From NCBI RefSeq assembly GCF_036588685.1, contig NC_086375.1, positions 37,904,566-37,968,565 of the forward strand: 64,000 bases of DNA, in the 5' to 3' direction. Positions 9,781-23,108 of this stretch are shown here, in pieces. The DNA is from Mytilus trossulus (taxonomy: Eukaryota; Mollusca; Bivalvia; Mytilida; Mytilidae). Position 1 is the first letter of the stretch. The number at the start of each line of letters is the position of its first letter. Below the pieces are notes generated by a model that saw only the letters and a program-made list of their open reading frames with translations, did no database searches and was not told where the DNA came from. The position numbers and the translations under genes were made by a program.

Positions 9781-12700
9781 CAATAACTTTATGTATTTAT
9801 CACCTAACTTTATGCATTTATCACTTTATACATCTGTCACCACACTGTATATCTGTCAACACACTTTGTATTTCTATCAAAACACTTTATATATCTATCA
9901 CCACACTTTACAGATCTATCACCACACCTTATATATCTATCATCACACTTTATATATCTATCACCTCACTATAGCTATATACATCTATCATCTAACTGAT
10001 CATATGTCACCACAATTTATGTATCTATCACTTCATGTTATGTATCTATCACCATACTATATACATCTATCATCACCTTTTATAAATCTATCACCACACT
10101 TTATATATCTATAACCACAATTTATATATCTATCACCTATCTTTATATATCTATCACCTAACTTTATACATCTTTCATTTAACTGATCATATATCACCAC
10201 ACTTTATGTATCTATCACCTCACTATACATCTATCACCTAACTGATCATGTGTCACCACACTTTATGTATCTATAACCACACTTTATACATCTATCACCC
10301 AAATAATCATAATTCACAACATTTTATGTATCTATCACAACACTCTGTATATCTATCACCTCACTATATACTTCTATCACCTTACTAATCATATGTCACC
10401 ACACTTTATGTATCTATTACCACACTTTATATATTTATCACCACACTTTATTTATCTATCACCACACTTTATATATATATCACCTAACTCATCATTTGTG
10501 TCCAAACTTTATGTATCTATTACCTCACTTTATATATCTATCACCTATCTGATCATATGTCACCACACTTTATGTATCTATCACCACACTTTATATATCT
10601 ATCACCTAACTAATCATATGTCACCACACTTTATGTATCTATCACCACACTTTATATATCTATCACCACACTTTATATATCTATCACCACACTTTATATA
10701 TCTATCACCTCAATATTTACATTTCTCATCTAACTGACCATATGTCACCACACTTTATGTATCTATCACCACACTTTATGTATCTATCACCACACTTAAT
10801 ATATCTATCACCACACTTTACATATCTATCACCACAATTTATATATCTATCACCACACTTTTATATTTCTATAACCTAACTTTATACATCTTTCACAAAA
10901 CTGATCATATATCACCACACTTTATGTATCTATAACCACACTTTATACATCTATCACCCTACTATTCATATGTCACAACACTTTATGTATCTATCACCAC
11001 ACTTTGTATATCTGTCACCTCACTATATATTTCTATCACCTAACTAATCATATGTTACCACACTTTATGTATCTATCACCTAACTCATCATATGTCACAA
11101 CACTTTATATATCTATTACCACACTTTGTATATCTATCACCTCACTTTATACTTCTATCACCTAACTGATCATATGTCACCACACTTTATGTATCTATTA
11201 CCACACTTTATACATCTATTACCTAACTAATCATATGTCAACACACTTTATGTTTCTATCACCTCACTGTATATATCTATCACCACACTTAATACATCTT
11301 AACCCTACTATTCATATGTCACAACACTTTTTGTATCTACTCCCTTACTTTATATATCTACTCCCTTACTTTATATATCTATCACCACACTTTATATATC
11401 TATCACCACACTTTATACATCTATCACCTCACTATATACATCTATTACCCTACTATTCATATGTCACAACACTTTATGTATCTATCACCTCACTTTATAT
11501 ATCTATCACCTATCTGATCATATGTCACCACACTTTATGTATCTATCACCACACTTTATATATCTATCACATAACTAATCATATGTCATCACACTTTATG
11601 TATCTATCACCACACTTTGTATATCTATCACCTCACTTTATACTTCTATCACCTAACTGATCATATGTCACCACACTTTATGTATCTATTACCACACTTT
11701 ATACATCTATTACCTAACTAATCATATGTCACCACACTTTATGTTTCTATCACCTCACTTTATATATCTATCACCACACTTTATACATCTTAACCCTACT
11801 ATTCATATGTCACAACACTTTTTGTATATACTCCCTTACTTTATATATCTATCACCACTCTTTATATATATATCACCACACTTTATACATCTATCACCTC
11901 ACTATATACATCTATTACCCTACTATTCATATGTCACAACACTTTATGTATCTATCACCTCACTTTATATATCTATCACCTCACTATATACATCTATAAC
12001 CTAACTAATCATATGTCACCACACTTTATGTATCTATTACCACACTTTATATATCTATCACCTATCTGATCATATGTCACAACACTTTATATATCTATCA
12101 CTACACTTTACTTTTATCACCTAACTAATCATATGTTACCACACTTTACATATCTATCACCACACTTTATATATCTATCACCACACTTTATACATCTATC
12201 ACCTCACTATATACATCTATTACCCTACTATTCATATGTCACAACACTTTATGTATCTATCACCACACTTTATATATTTATCAACTCATTATATACATCT
12301 ATCATCTAACTGATCATATGTCACCACAATTTATGTATCTATCACTTCATGTTATGTATCTATCACCACACTATATACATCTATCATTACCTTTTATAAA
12401 TCTATCACCACACTTTACATATCTATAACCACAATTTATATATCTATCACCTATCTTTATATATCTATAACCACAATTTATATATCTATCACCTATCTTT
12501 ATATATCTATCACCTAACTTTATACATCTTTCATTTAACTGATCATATATCACCACACTTTATGTATCTATCACCTCACTATACATTTATCACCTAAATG
12601 ATCATGTGTCACCACACTTTATGTATCTATAACCACACTTTATACATCTATCACCCAAATAATCATAATTCACAAAACTTTATGTATCTATCACCACACT

Positions 12701-13560
12701 TTGTATATCTATCACCTCACTATATACTTCTATCACCTTACTAATCATATGTCACCACACTTTATGTATCTATTACCACACTTTATATATCTATCACCAC
12801 ACTTTATTTATCTATCACCTAACTCATCATATGTATTCAAACTTTATGTATCTATCACCACACTTTATATATCTATCACCTAACTAATCATATGTTACCA
12901 CACTTTATGTATCTATCACCACACTTTATATATCTATCACCACACTTTATATATCTATCACCAAACTTTATATATCTATCACCTCAATTTATACATTTAT
13001 CATCTAACTGATCATATGTCACCACACTTTATGTATCTATCACCACACTTAATATATCTATCAACACACTTTACATATCTATCACCACAATTTATGTATC
13101 TATCACCACACTTTTATATTTCTATCACCTAACTTCATACATCTTTCACAAAACTGATCATATATCACCACACTTTATGTATCTATTACCACACTTTATA
13201 CATCTATTACCACACTTTATATATCTATCACCACACTTTATATATCTATCAACTCATTATATACATCTATTACCTAACTGGTCATATGTCACCACACTTT
13301 ATGTTTCTATCACCACACTTTATGTATCTATCACCACACTTTATATATCTAACACGTATCTGATCATATGTCACAACACTATGTATATCATAACAGTTTC
13401 CATGTTTATCTCCGCATTATACAGAAGCTACCCCTTTACTTTATATATCTATCATCACACTTTATATATCTATCAACACACTTTATATATCTTTCACCGC
13501 ACTATACATCTATCACCTAACTGGTCATAACTATAATTTAAAACCAACCTTTATATATAT
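9780..13560 (+). repeat. Core 21-bp satellite array with higher-order repeats (left arm)
   Basis: Near-perfect 21-bp units built on TATCACCACACTTTAT are interspersed with variant units TAACTGATCATATGTCAC. Two higher-order layers are visible. A 491-bp period is seen between CCCTACTATTCATATGTCAC at about 11304 and 11795. A duplication of about 2.25-2.31 kb links 9960-10930 with 12280-13180 (for example TCTAACTGAT at 9991 and 12305). The plus strand is almost free of G. Open frames encode heptapeptide periodicities (SPHFIYL, ITTLYIS) in different frames, as expected of a repeat whose length is divisible by three. Confidence 0.9.
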
Positions 13561-14640
13561 ATATTACCTCACTTTATATATCAATGTCCTCATTTTATTG
13601 ATGTATCACCTCATTGCTAATATCTTATTGGCCTGACTGTCAATATTTTTCTTCTTTCTCACTTTATATATGTAGTCCCTCCTCATATGAATCTGTCACC
13701 TCTCTGAAAATATCTTGATGACATCATTGTAAATGTTCTTTCCACCAGACACTTATCTATGACCAAACTATTTATATCTATTACCTCACTATTTATCTAT
13801 AACCAAACTATTTATTTCTCTATTCTTACTATATATCTATTACCTCACTTGTTACATTTATCATCTCACTTTATATATTTATCACTTCACTATAAGCTAT
13901 GACCTCACTATATACATGTACATACATATCAATCACATCACTTTATTCATCTATCACCTCACTTTAAACATGTATCACCTCACTTTAAACATGTATCACT
14001 GCACTTTATGTATCTATCACCTCACTCTATATATCTATCACCTCAATTTGTATATCTATCTCCTCATTTTATGTAAGTTAGACATCATTTCATATATCTA
14101 TCACCTTATTTAATATATTTATCACCACACTGTACATATATTACTACATTTTATATCTCTATCACCTAACTTTATACATATATCACCACACTGTGTATCT
14201 GTCACCACAATTTTTATATCTCTCACCTTAATTTATATATCTATCTCCTCAGTTTATATATGTATGACCTCCCTGAAAATATCTTATTGACCTCACTGTT
14301 GATTTTTTTTCATCACATTTTATATATATTTTTTTATATATGTATCCCCTGCACATATGTATCTATTAACTCACTACACTGTTTAAATCAATCACAACAC
14401 CATTGATATATGTCACCACACAGTATGTATATATATATATCATCCTTTTGTTTATATATCATCACACTGTATATATCATACTACTGTTATGTGTATCCTT
14501 CACCTTATGTATATACACATAACCCAACTATAACTAAGTCCACAATTATCACCAATCTATATCTATTTATCACCATCTTATCATATTTATAGTAGCACAA
14601 CGATTACATCTATCATCATTCTTTTTCTGTTTTTCACTAG
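13560..14640 (+). repeat. Decayed satellite, left arm
   Basis: Monomers are still recognisable (TATCACCTCACTTTA) but diverged and mixed with TATCTTATTGACCTCACTG phrases. The sequence ATGTATATCATAACAG and its context at 13385 recurs at 15118, showing another local duplication of about 1.73 kb. Confidence 0.65.
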
Positions 14641-15000
14641 ACGATATACTATTGTTGTATCTTCTATAAGTGAGAGAAATGGACTGGTCATTGTATAATT
14701 TACAGTGGAAGATTATATGCAGATATGCAATGTCCACTGAGATATGTTTGTATAAGATTGTACTCTTATCATGTAGCAATTATAAAATTGATTATTTATA
14801 TTTGTGTTCTTCTGACAGAAATACCAAACAAGATTTTCCAGGGATTTACAGGTCATTGGTGAAAATTGAAGAAAAGATAAATGAAATAACAAAAATAGTT
14901 AAATGATTTACAACCAAGCAGCACTCAGCAATAGTGATGATGGTAAAGTATTTTTTTTATAAAAAATGATACTCAATAACAGATAAATAGTGTGGTGGTT
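14640..15000 (+). other. Non-satellite island, duplicate of 8270-8560, with exon-like segment
   Basis: After the acceptor ending at 14818, a frame is open for about 29 codons to TGA at about 14904-14906 (KIEEKINEITKIVK). The duplicate at 8371 carries early stops. CAGCAATAGTGATGATGGTA and its continuation (14925-14975) match the right arm at 28640-28690. The rest of the island is missing from the right arm. The exon is speculative. Confidence 0.35.
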
Positions 15001-17340
15001 GATAATTTACTCCATTGCTGCAGTCGCTGTAGTCATCACCACACTCTCCATATCTATCACAACAGTGTCATACCATGATTATCTATCACTACAATCTTCA
15101 TAACTATGCCTACAATCATGTATATCATAACAGTTTCCATGTATATCTCCCCATTATACAGAAGCTACCCCCTTACTTTATTTATCAATCACCTCACTTT
15201 ATATATCAATCACCACACTCTCTATATCTATCCTCATACTATCCTCATACTCTCTATATACACCCCAAATGTCTTTCTGTATATCTCCACTTAATAAACA
15301 CCTATCACCTTACTTTATTTATCAATCACCTCATTTTATAAATCAATCACCTCACTTTATAAATCAATCACCACACACACTCTCTATATCTATCCCCCAC
15401 TCTCTATATTTACCCCAAAAGTCTGTATATTTCCACAAAATAAACACCTATCACCTTACTTTATTTATCAATCACCTCACTTTATATATCAATCACCACA
15501 CTCTTTAATCTATCCCCATAATCTCTATATCTACCCCTTAAGTCTGTCTGTATATCTCCACAAATTAACCACCTATCACCTCACCTTATTTATCAATCAC
15601 CTCACTTTTATATCAATCACCTCACTTTATATATCAATCACCACACTCTTTATAATTATCCCCATACTCTCTATATCCACCCCGAATGTCTTTTTGTATA
15701 TCTCCACTTAATAAAAGCATATCACCTTACTTTATTTATCAATCATCTCATTTTATAAATCAATCACCTCACTTTATAAATCAATCACCACATACACTCT
15801 CTATATATATCCCCCACTCTCTATATTTGCCCCAAAAGTCTGTATATTTCCACAAAATAAACACCTATCACCTTACTTTATTTATCAATCACCTCACTTT
15901 ATATATCAATCACCACACTCTTTAATCTATCCCCATAATCTCTATATCTACCCCTTAAGTCTGTCTGTATATCTCCACAAATTAACCACCTATCACCTCA
16001 CCTTATTTATCAATCACCTCACTTTATATATTAATCACCACACTCTTTATAATTATCCCCATACTCTCTATATCCACCCCGAATGTCTTTTTGTATATCT
16101 CCACTTAATAAAAGCCTATCACCTTACTTTATTTATCAATCACCTCATTTTATAAATCAATCACCACACACACACTCTCTATATCTGCCCTGAAAGTCTC
16201 TTTGTATATTTTCTCGAAATAAACACCTATCACCTTACTTAATTTATCAATCACCTCACTTTATATCTCAATCACCACACTCTCTATAATTATCCCCATC
16301 ATCTCTGTGTCTATCACCACATTCTCTATGTCACTCACCACACACTCTTTATCTATGCCCATACTCTAGATATCTTTTCCCCACAGTCTCTAAGTGTATG
16401 ACCACATTATAAACACCTATCACCTTACCTTATTTATCCATCACCTCACTTTATATATCAATCACCACACAATATCTATATCTATCCTTATACTCTCCAT
16501 TTCTATCCCAACAGTCTCTATGTTTATGACCACATTATAAAGACCTATCACCTTACTTTACATACTTTCACCTACCATAAATTATCAATGACCACACACT
16601 CTCTATATCTACCCTAAAAGTCTCTATGTATATCTCCACATATTAAACACCTATCACCTTACTTTATTATTCAATCACCATACTTTATATATCAATCACC
16701 ACACCCTCTCTATATATATCCCCATACTCTCGATATATACCTCAAACTTTCTCTATGTATATCTGCACATAATAAACATATATCACCTTACTTTATTTAT
16801 CAATCACCTCACTTCATATATCAATCACCACACACTCTCTATATCTATCCCCATACTCTCAACATCTCTCCCCACAGTCTCCATGGTTTATGACCACATC
16901 ATAAACACATATCACCTTACTTTTTTTTACCAATCACCTCACTTTATATATCAATCACCACACACATTCTATATCTATGCCCATGCTATCCATATCTATC
17001 AACACAGTACCTTTATTTATGTCCACATTATAAACACATATCACCTTACTTTACATACTTTCACCTCACATGAATTACCAATGACCACACACTCTCTATA
17101 TCTATCCCAATTAACCCTATATCTACCCCAAAATTCTCTATGTACATCTCCACACAATATACCCTATCACCTTACTAAAAATACCAATCACCTCACCTTG
17201 CAAATCAATCACCTCATTTTATATGTTTCACCTCACTCAAAATATCTATCACCTTACTCTTTAGATTTTCACCTCAATTGATATATTATGTCTATCACAC
17301 CACTGGGTATATCTCTCAAAGCCCTGTTTATACCAATTTG
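15000..17340 (+). repeat. Satellite variant with TATCAATCACCTCAC monomers and ~400-bp higher-order repeat
   Basis: Pairs or triplets of TATCAATCACCTCACTTTAT are separated by TACTCTCTATATCTACCCC and TATATCTCCACTTAATAAA phrases. The last recurs at about 15284, 15701 and 16098, giving a period of 397-417 bp. The right-arm equivalent (26210-28040) instead shows a tight ~125-bp period, so the two arms amplified different higher-order units. Confidence 0.85.
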
Positions 17341-18099
17341 AAAGTGGATTAGCATGAAACAATCCTGGTTGAAATGAAATAATTTAAAAGAAATGTTTTT
17401 AAAGAATAACTGCTTCAACATATTATGCAATATTATATGTAAATATCATGTTAGGTGTCTTTTCAATAAAAGCAGCAAATATGGTATACTAACTGTCTGT
17501 CAATGATTCTAACATTCATGATGAGTAAACCTAATAAATATATTGTTTCGGTGTTATTGTACATTGTCGACATAATACATCTGCTGGCACACACATAATG
17601 TATATACCACCACATATTATGTATCTACTGCCACACATAATATATAATTATGACCACATATAATATATCTACTGCCACACATAATCAATAACCACACTGT
17701 ATAAATCTGTCCTCACAGTCTGTATATCTATCACCACACTATGTTTGTCTATCACCACACTATTGTCTCTCACCACTTTATGTTTATCTATCACCACACT
17801 ATGTTTGTCTATCACAACACTTTTTCTTTTAATCATCACAGTTGTAAATCAAAGGAAAGTAATTACCCAAGAAAAAAATGATTTGAACTTTTCATTTAAA
17901 TGATTGGTCTCACACGTGAATTGAATTTCTGCATTATAAGTTTTACATTTTGATACTATCTTGGGATTCTGCCATTGCAATGGTGAAACATCATATTTGT
18001 CTTTAGATATAAAGTAAATAACAACTGTTTGAAGCTTTTAAATTTTGTATTGTTTTGGAATAATCATTTGGTCAACTGAACCATATTGTTATTTTTTAG
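17340..18099 (+). other. Inner non-satellite part of the left arm with a short satellite patch
   Basis: Mostly AT-rich intron-like DNA. A short patch at 17585-17835 holds CTGCCACACATAATATAT and TATCACCACACTATGTTTG units. The reverse complement is found in the right arm at 25560-26200 (TTGGTATAAATAGGGCTTTG matches left bases near 17325-17345). Confidence 0.6.
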
Positions 18100-18192
18100 G
18101 TTAAACAAGATCTAGTGCCTACCACACAGTTAAGAAAGCATGAGAGACAAGAATGTCTACAGAACAGAGGAGACTATTTTTACTGCACTTAG
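18100..18192 (+). CDS. Small intact 3' terminal exon at the inner end of the left arm
   Basis: A polypyrimidine acceptor (TTGTTATTTTTTAG) is followed directly by 30 open codons (VKQDLVPTTQLRKHERQ, then ending DYFYCT) and TAG at 18190-18192. A poly(A) signal AATAAA follows 46 nt later at 18238-18243. This is one of the best exon candidates in the window. The inverted copy in the right arm (25461-25553) is frameshifted with a premature stop, so if the exon is used, the left copy is the functional one. The protein is not recognised, and the upstream exons would have to lie across satellite-filled introns. Confidence 0.45.
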   Translation, partial: VKQDLVPTTQLRKHERQECLQNRGDYFYCT

Positions 18193-18237
18193 ATTTGTGT
18201 TTTAGTTATATTCAATTAGTATTAAAGAGCTACGTAC

Positions 18238-18243
18238 AATAAA
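18238..18243 (+). terminator. Polyadenylation signal AATAAA
   Basis: A canonical AATAAA (in ACAATAAATCATG) lies 46 nt after the stop codon of the exon at 18100-18192. It sits at the breakpoint where left-arm identity ends, so the right arm lacks it. Confidence 0.4.
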
Positions 18244-21200
18244 TCATGTTATATTATGTTCTTAGATACTTTATGTCATTTTTCCTTCTCATGCTTGGGG
18301 TTCTTTGCCAAAATGGGATACTCCTAGTAAAGTGAAAAATGCATATCTTTTTTTAACCTTTTTTCTAACATGTGTATCTGTAACAACTAGAAATTTCAGA
18401 AGCAGTTTTAATATGCCTTTATACTTGATTACCTTTAAACTGAATGTAGCTCCTAGTTAAGTTAGTGTTTAGAATTCATTTTATAGGGGAGTCATAATCA
18501 GTGCCAAACAATTATTATTGATGGAGTTATTCCCCTTGGATATATAAATCATATGAAAAATTGCATGGAAAGCTTTTTCAAATCTACATCATTCATAGGA
18601 TTGCTACGAAATTCATATTGAAGGTTTATCTTAGCAATAATTGGGGTTAGTTTGAAATTCATTTCAATTAATCCACTATTTCTCCATGAGTAATGTCCCT
18701 TGGAAATGTAAATTATATAGGAAATTGCCTTACACATGTTTTATATCAAAAGCACTTTTGGCAATTACAGAATGATTTTACACCAGACTAAACTGGATTG
18801 ATTTTAACCTACTCACTTTCTGAATGTGTTGACCCCAAGTTTTCTACACTAATGACATGGCTGGTTGTGTTCCTTTGAACTAAAGTATACAATATGGTAT
18901 GTGTTTTGCCATTTTTGAAAGTCTCCATTGGATAGTTATCTTCTTGATAATCATACCACATTTCAAGTGTTTAATTTTTAAGCATGTGTGAAACAATTTT
19001 AAGTTGAAAGATTACTTCTAGATTTTCTTCATGTATTAGAATAACACATGATATGGGTATTCTTCCATGACACAAAATAAGAACATGCACAGCAAAAAGA
19101 ATATGCTTCATTTGTATGAAGTAAAATAACAAAATTACAGAGCTCCTAGGAAAAGCAGAAACGGTAAGTTCCTGATCAAATGGCAAAATCAAATGATAAA
19201 ATACATCAAATGAATAAACAGCAACTGTTATATTCCTGACTTTGTACCTGCATTCTTAAATGCAAAAAATGGTGGATTTAACCTGGCTTTATAGCGCTTG
19301 TATGACTGTCACATCAAATTCCATTTATGTATAACGATGTTTGAAAAAAAACACAGACATATTTGGTATACCACCTGTCTTTTTACTGAAAGGGTACAGA
19401 CATTTTCTGATGTAGAAACTGGTGGCTTTAACCTGGTTTTATAGCTAGCTTAACCTCTCAGGTGTATAAAATTCCATTATATTGACAACAATGTGTAAAC
19501 AAACTTACATAAAAGGTGGGTCGTTAATCCACTTAAACCTATATGTATTGCATGTGTTCTTAATGAATTGTCTAATTGTTAGGTACGTTAGTGTGTTTTG
19601 TCTGTGGTTCTCCTCACAGTCTGAATGTATTGTCTGTGGTTCTTAAAAGTAATCTGAATGTAAATAGTCTGTGGTTCTAAAAACAGTCTTTGTATTTCGG
19701 TGGTTGTAAGATACATCTACAGTTTATTTTTATTGTCTGTAATTCCCATATACAGTCTGTATATGTTTTGTTTATGGTTATGAGATGGTAAGAGGTATAG
19801 GCAGTTGGTATTGTTCTTGAGTCTGGGAACCAGCTTGTATCAGCCGTCATTCTGAGTATTTTGTTTGTTTGTATGTACTGAAACTATTAAAGAGTTGACA
19901 CAGTTGATTAGCTGAAACTTGTTTGTTACGCAAAAGACGTTATCTCATGATTTTGATAATAGTTGGCAATTTTTTATAAGGTGAAATATCAAATCCCGAA
20001 AGACATAAGCCGAAAGAATTGATCTCTTCATATTAGCATTGAGAGAATCAAGTCTTAATTATTCAAAGCAAAAAATATCATGAAGGTACCGGTAGATATT
20101 TTTAACGTTTTGTAGTGAATGGAATCTACACGGTCGTTACTATCTTTTGATAATACACTTTTGTTCACAACAACACACGAACAAATCTAAGAACAATGTG
20201 GAAAATTTTAAAAAAAAACGACAGTCATGCGTTTTAACTTTATTTGCCAAACATTAATATACAGTTTTCATGGAGAAAATGTATAGCTAACATGATATAA
20301 CCATGGGTCTTTATAAGTATATGTGCCATATTCATCATTTTCCTGACAGAAGAGGACATGCTATTAGTTGCTGATAACAACTGGCTATTTTAAAAAACCT
20401 TTAACCTATGAAATAGAAATGAAGTACGCAAATCAAGAAGTCACAACTATCAATCGATTTGAAGGGAACATACAGGAGATGCAGTTATTTAAAACCTCCA
20501 AGAAGTTGAGCTTTAGAGAGGCGATCGATATAAAAGGGACTTACAAACTGAGAAGTCGAAAATAAAGTGACAACATCAGGGATAAAAAAAGAAAAAGACC
20601 AAATCACAAACACAAACATCAGCATAAAAAGCACATAAAGACTTAGCAACACAAACCACACAAAAAATCTTCACTAAACATATCTTTTTCCGTGGGTGGT
20701 TTAGAATGATTGAAGAAATACTGATATTTGTTAATACTACATACAAGATACAAGATTTGAAGAAGTTTTCGATATATTTTTCTGTTGGTTTGCATTCAGT
20801 TATTCAGTAATAATAGAAATGGACGTAGCATTAACACATTTGTTTGACTAAAAACTACTTTAGCGTCTGTCCGATGTTCAGAATTATAACATATTTTACA
20901 ATGGAATGAAGAAAATATTTTAATTTCTTAAATGTTTCGATGAATGATGATACTTTATAAACTATAACCCGTTGATCTTAAAGTTTGACGTGAAAACACC
21001 AGTTAAAATAAGATTTACACCTATAATGTTGGACTTTTCAATACCATGTTGAAAAAGTGTTAAGTGCTTTATGGACACTTGATATAACTGTCGCATAATT
21101 GATTAAAAGTTACTCCTCAACTTGGACCAAGTTTGTCTGCTATTTAAAAAAATAAGGAAAACAGTCTGAAACAGCGAATAAAATTGAAGCAACATCGGTT

Positions 21201-22650
21201 ATTTTGAAGACAATGCCTTTGTTCATTTTTATCAATGCGACTGAGAGAACAGCCTTTCGTGAAATTGTATATTAACTACTAAAAATTTAACCTTATATTT
21301 ATAAAATAATTGAGATATTTTATAAACAGTGAATACAGGTTCATTTAGGGATTGCTGTATATGTGTTCAAAGTCCTATGACGCATGTTTCGTGTAAAGTG
21401 CCCATTCAGTGTATAATATTCAATTGTTATATAGTTTATTGCTGTTGTGTGTTTTAAGAGACTTGCAATTATAAGTTGTCTTTTATCAAAAGATATGTCC
21501 TCCTGCATGCATTTTAAATTGTTAATGTTTATAAATCATTTTTATATAAGAAAATGTGGTTTGAGTAAGATAACTAGAAAAAATTACATCCAAGTTTAAC
21601 CAGATTAAGTGCATACAGATTTTTTTTCAAGTAATGCCAAAACGAATTTGCCTTAAAGATAACTACAATTATATTTTGAGCTTGCGTGCCAGTTAATTTC
21701 TGGCTTTTCATGGGAATATTACTGTATCTCCAAGTGTAAAGTATACGCTATAACAAATCTGATAAAAAATGGGATGCTAAAAGATTATATGGTTAAGATC
21801 ATGAGAAAGTTTAATTTATTGTAATATATGGTTTTAGAAAATTAGGTGTAAAATATCATATAATATGATTAAGATTATAAGAAGGTATAAATCATTGTAA
21901 TGAAGGATTTTTAGAGTTTGTGGATAAAAATTGTCAAGAATTTGTATAAACCGCTAAATCATTTTCACTATAAAAATCCTTAACAATATGTATCTCTCAA
22001 ATAAACCTATTGCAAAATACGTTCATGCTTCGGCAAAGAAACCCACATACAGTTCTGACCCAAAATTCTACTAGCATATAGATTGCACTACAACATTAGA
22101 GAGTAAACATTATGCCAAAAGATTATTACATTTCGGTTAGGAGTTTTGGAGCAGATGGTGATCATTACAATGAGTAAAATAATGAGCAGATATGATGAAT
22201 CGCATGTACCACAAAAGTAAATACAAAAACAACTTGAAGATAAAGACACAGATAAAGAACTAACGATTTACGTTTTGTGGTGGTGCAAACATAAACGATA
22301 CGATAGTTTGTGCAGATTCACAAATTCTAACCATTATCTTGCAATTTTTATTATATCAAATGTACACAAAGGATTGTAGGTGTTGTTTCTCGAATTCAAG
22401 CACATACTGCCTACTGTATAAATGTACATTGATAGATTTCAATTATACCTAAGTAGCTATATAGCTCCTGAAGTCGGTAAACTCCCAAATGTGTACCTTT
22501 ACAATAAAGGTTGTGGTTATCCTTGTGAAATTGTTTAACATATAATCCCTTATTTTAATGATTTTGTATTATCATTGTGGCATATATCAAACTCATTCGT
22601 TTAGTGTATATATTCACGTTTGTGGTAATATGTCCTTTGATTAAGTTAAC
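18244..22650. other. Palindrome spacer, first part: AT-rich, no gene
   Basis: No splice-bounded open frame is convincing. Two related phrases (GGTGGATTTAACCTGGCTTT near 19272 and GGTGGCTTTAACCTGGTTTT near 19420) belong to a dispersed mussel repeat. A patch at 19585-19700 repeats TCTGTGGTTCT. A 66-codon frame at 20368-20565 looks mildly protein-like (EVTTINRFEGNIQEMQ), but stops intervene between it and the acceptor at about 20350. A fragment of the ATTGTAGGTGTTG tandem family lies at 22365-22500. Confidence 0.5.
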
Positions 22651-22659
22651 CCATTTTAA

Positions 22660-23045
22660 TTCATATTTTATAGTGAGGTTTTATATGTTGTGATGTCACA
22701 CTATCGTTCATTTAAGGGTTAAGCTTGGTACCTTGGTATCAAAACATTTAATTCCACTGCATTTGTTTTTTCGCCTGTCCTAATGAGGTACCTGATGTTC
22801 AGTGGTTGTTGTTTGTTGACGTGGTTCATAAGTGTTTCACGTTTTTTTCCATTTAAATAAGATCGTTTGTGGTCCTGTTTAAATGGTTCACACTAATGAT
22901 TTTGGGGCCCTATATAGCTTGCTGTTCGGTGTGAGCCAAAACTCTGTGTTGAAGACAGAACTTTGATTTATAAAATGTTATAATTGGTTACTTTTACCAC
23001 TTGTTAATTAGATGGAGAGTTGTCTCATATCACATCTTCTTATAT
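22660..23045 (-). repeat. Dispersed family A (GAGACAACTCTCC type), minus-strand copy
   Basis: This is read in reverse relative to the copy inserted at 28040-28440. It shares TGTTGTGATGTCACACTAT near the inner end and AGAGTTGTCTCATATCACAT near the outer end, in the same order as family A. No coding capacity is seen. This is a diverged, probably old copy. Confidence 0.55.
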
Positions 23046-23108
23046 CTATTTATGAAGGATTGTAGATGTTCCTTCTCAAATATCACCACTTACATCCTCC
23101 TAATTATA

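Larger units (their letters stand above)
2650..18235 (+). repeat. Left arm of a giant inverted duplication
   Basis: This arm is the reverse complement of 25430-38595. Anchors matched by eye: 2650-2800 to 38590-38440; the poly-C region near 3000 to poly-G near 38230; 3100 to 38130; 4395 to 37085; 4800 to 36130; 8590-8750 to 35762-35605; 9700 to 35290; 14965 to 28650; 17340 to 26190; 18100-18192 to 25553-25461. Identity breaks at about 2650 and 18235. Hand-counted identity is roughly 94% at the outer end and 86% at the inner end. A stretch of about 3.4 kb (5165-8590) has no counterpart in the right arm. Confidence 0.85.

Noticed and set aside
5430-13560. CRISPR-like array
   Set aside because: Units are direct tandem satellite monomers without unique spacers, in a metazoan genome.
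3876-17281. Many open frames of 60-256 codons on the plus strand (YLSPHFI, ITTLYIS and similar repeats)
   Set aside because: The 21-bp satellite is stop-free in several frames and in register with the codon length, so long repetitive frames are unavoidable. Different frames of the same DNA give equally long 'proteins', and there are no start or splice signals.
20368-20565. 66-codon frame as a coding exon
   Set aside because: It is mildly protein-like, but stop codons separate it from the only nearby acceptor and it has no ATG at its start.
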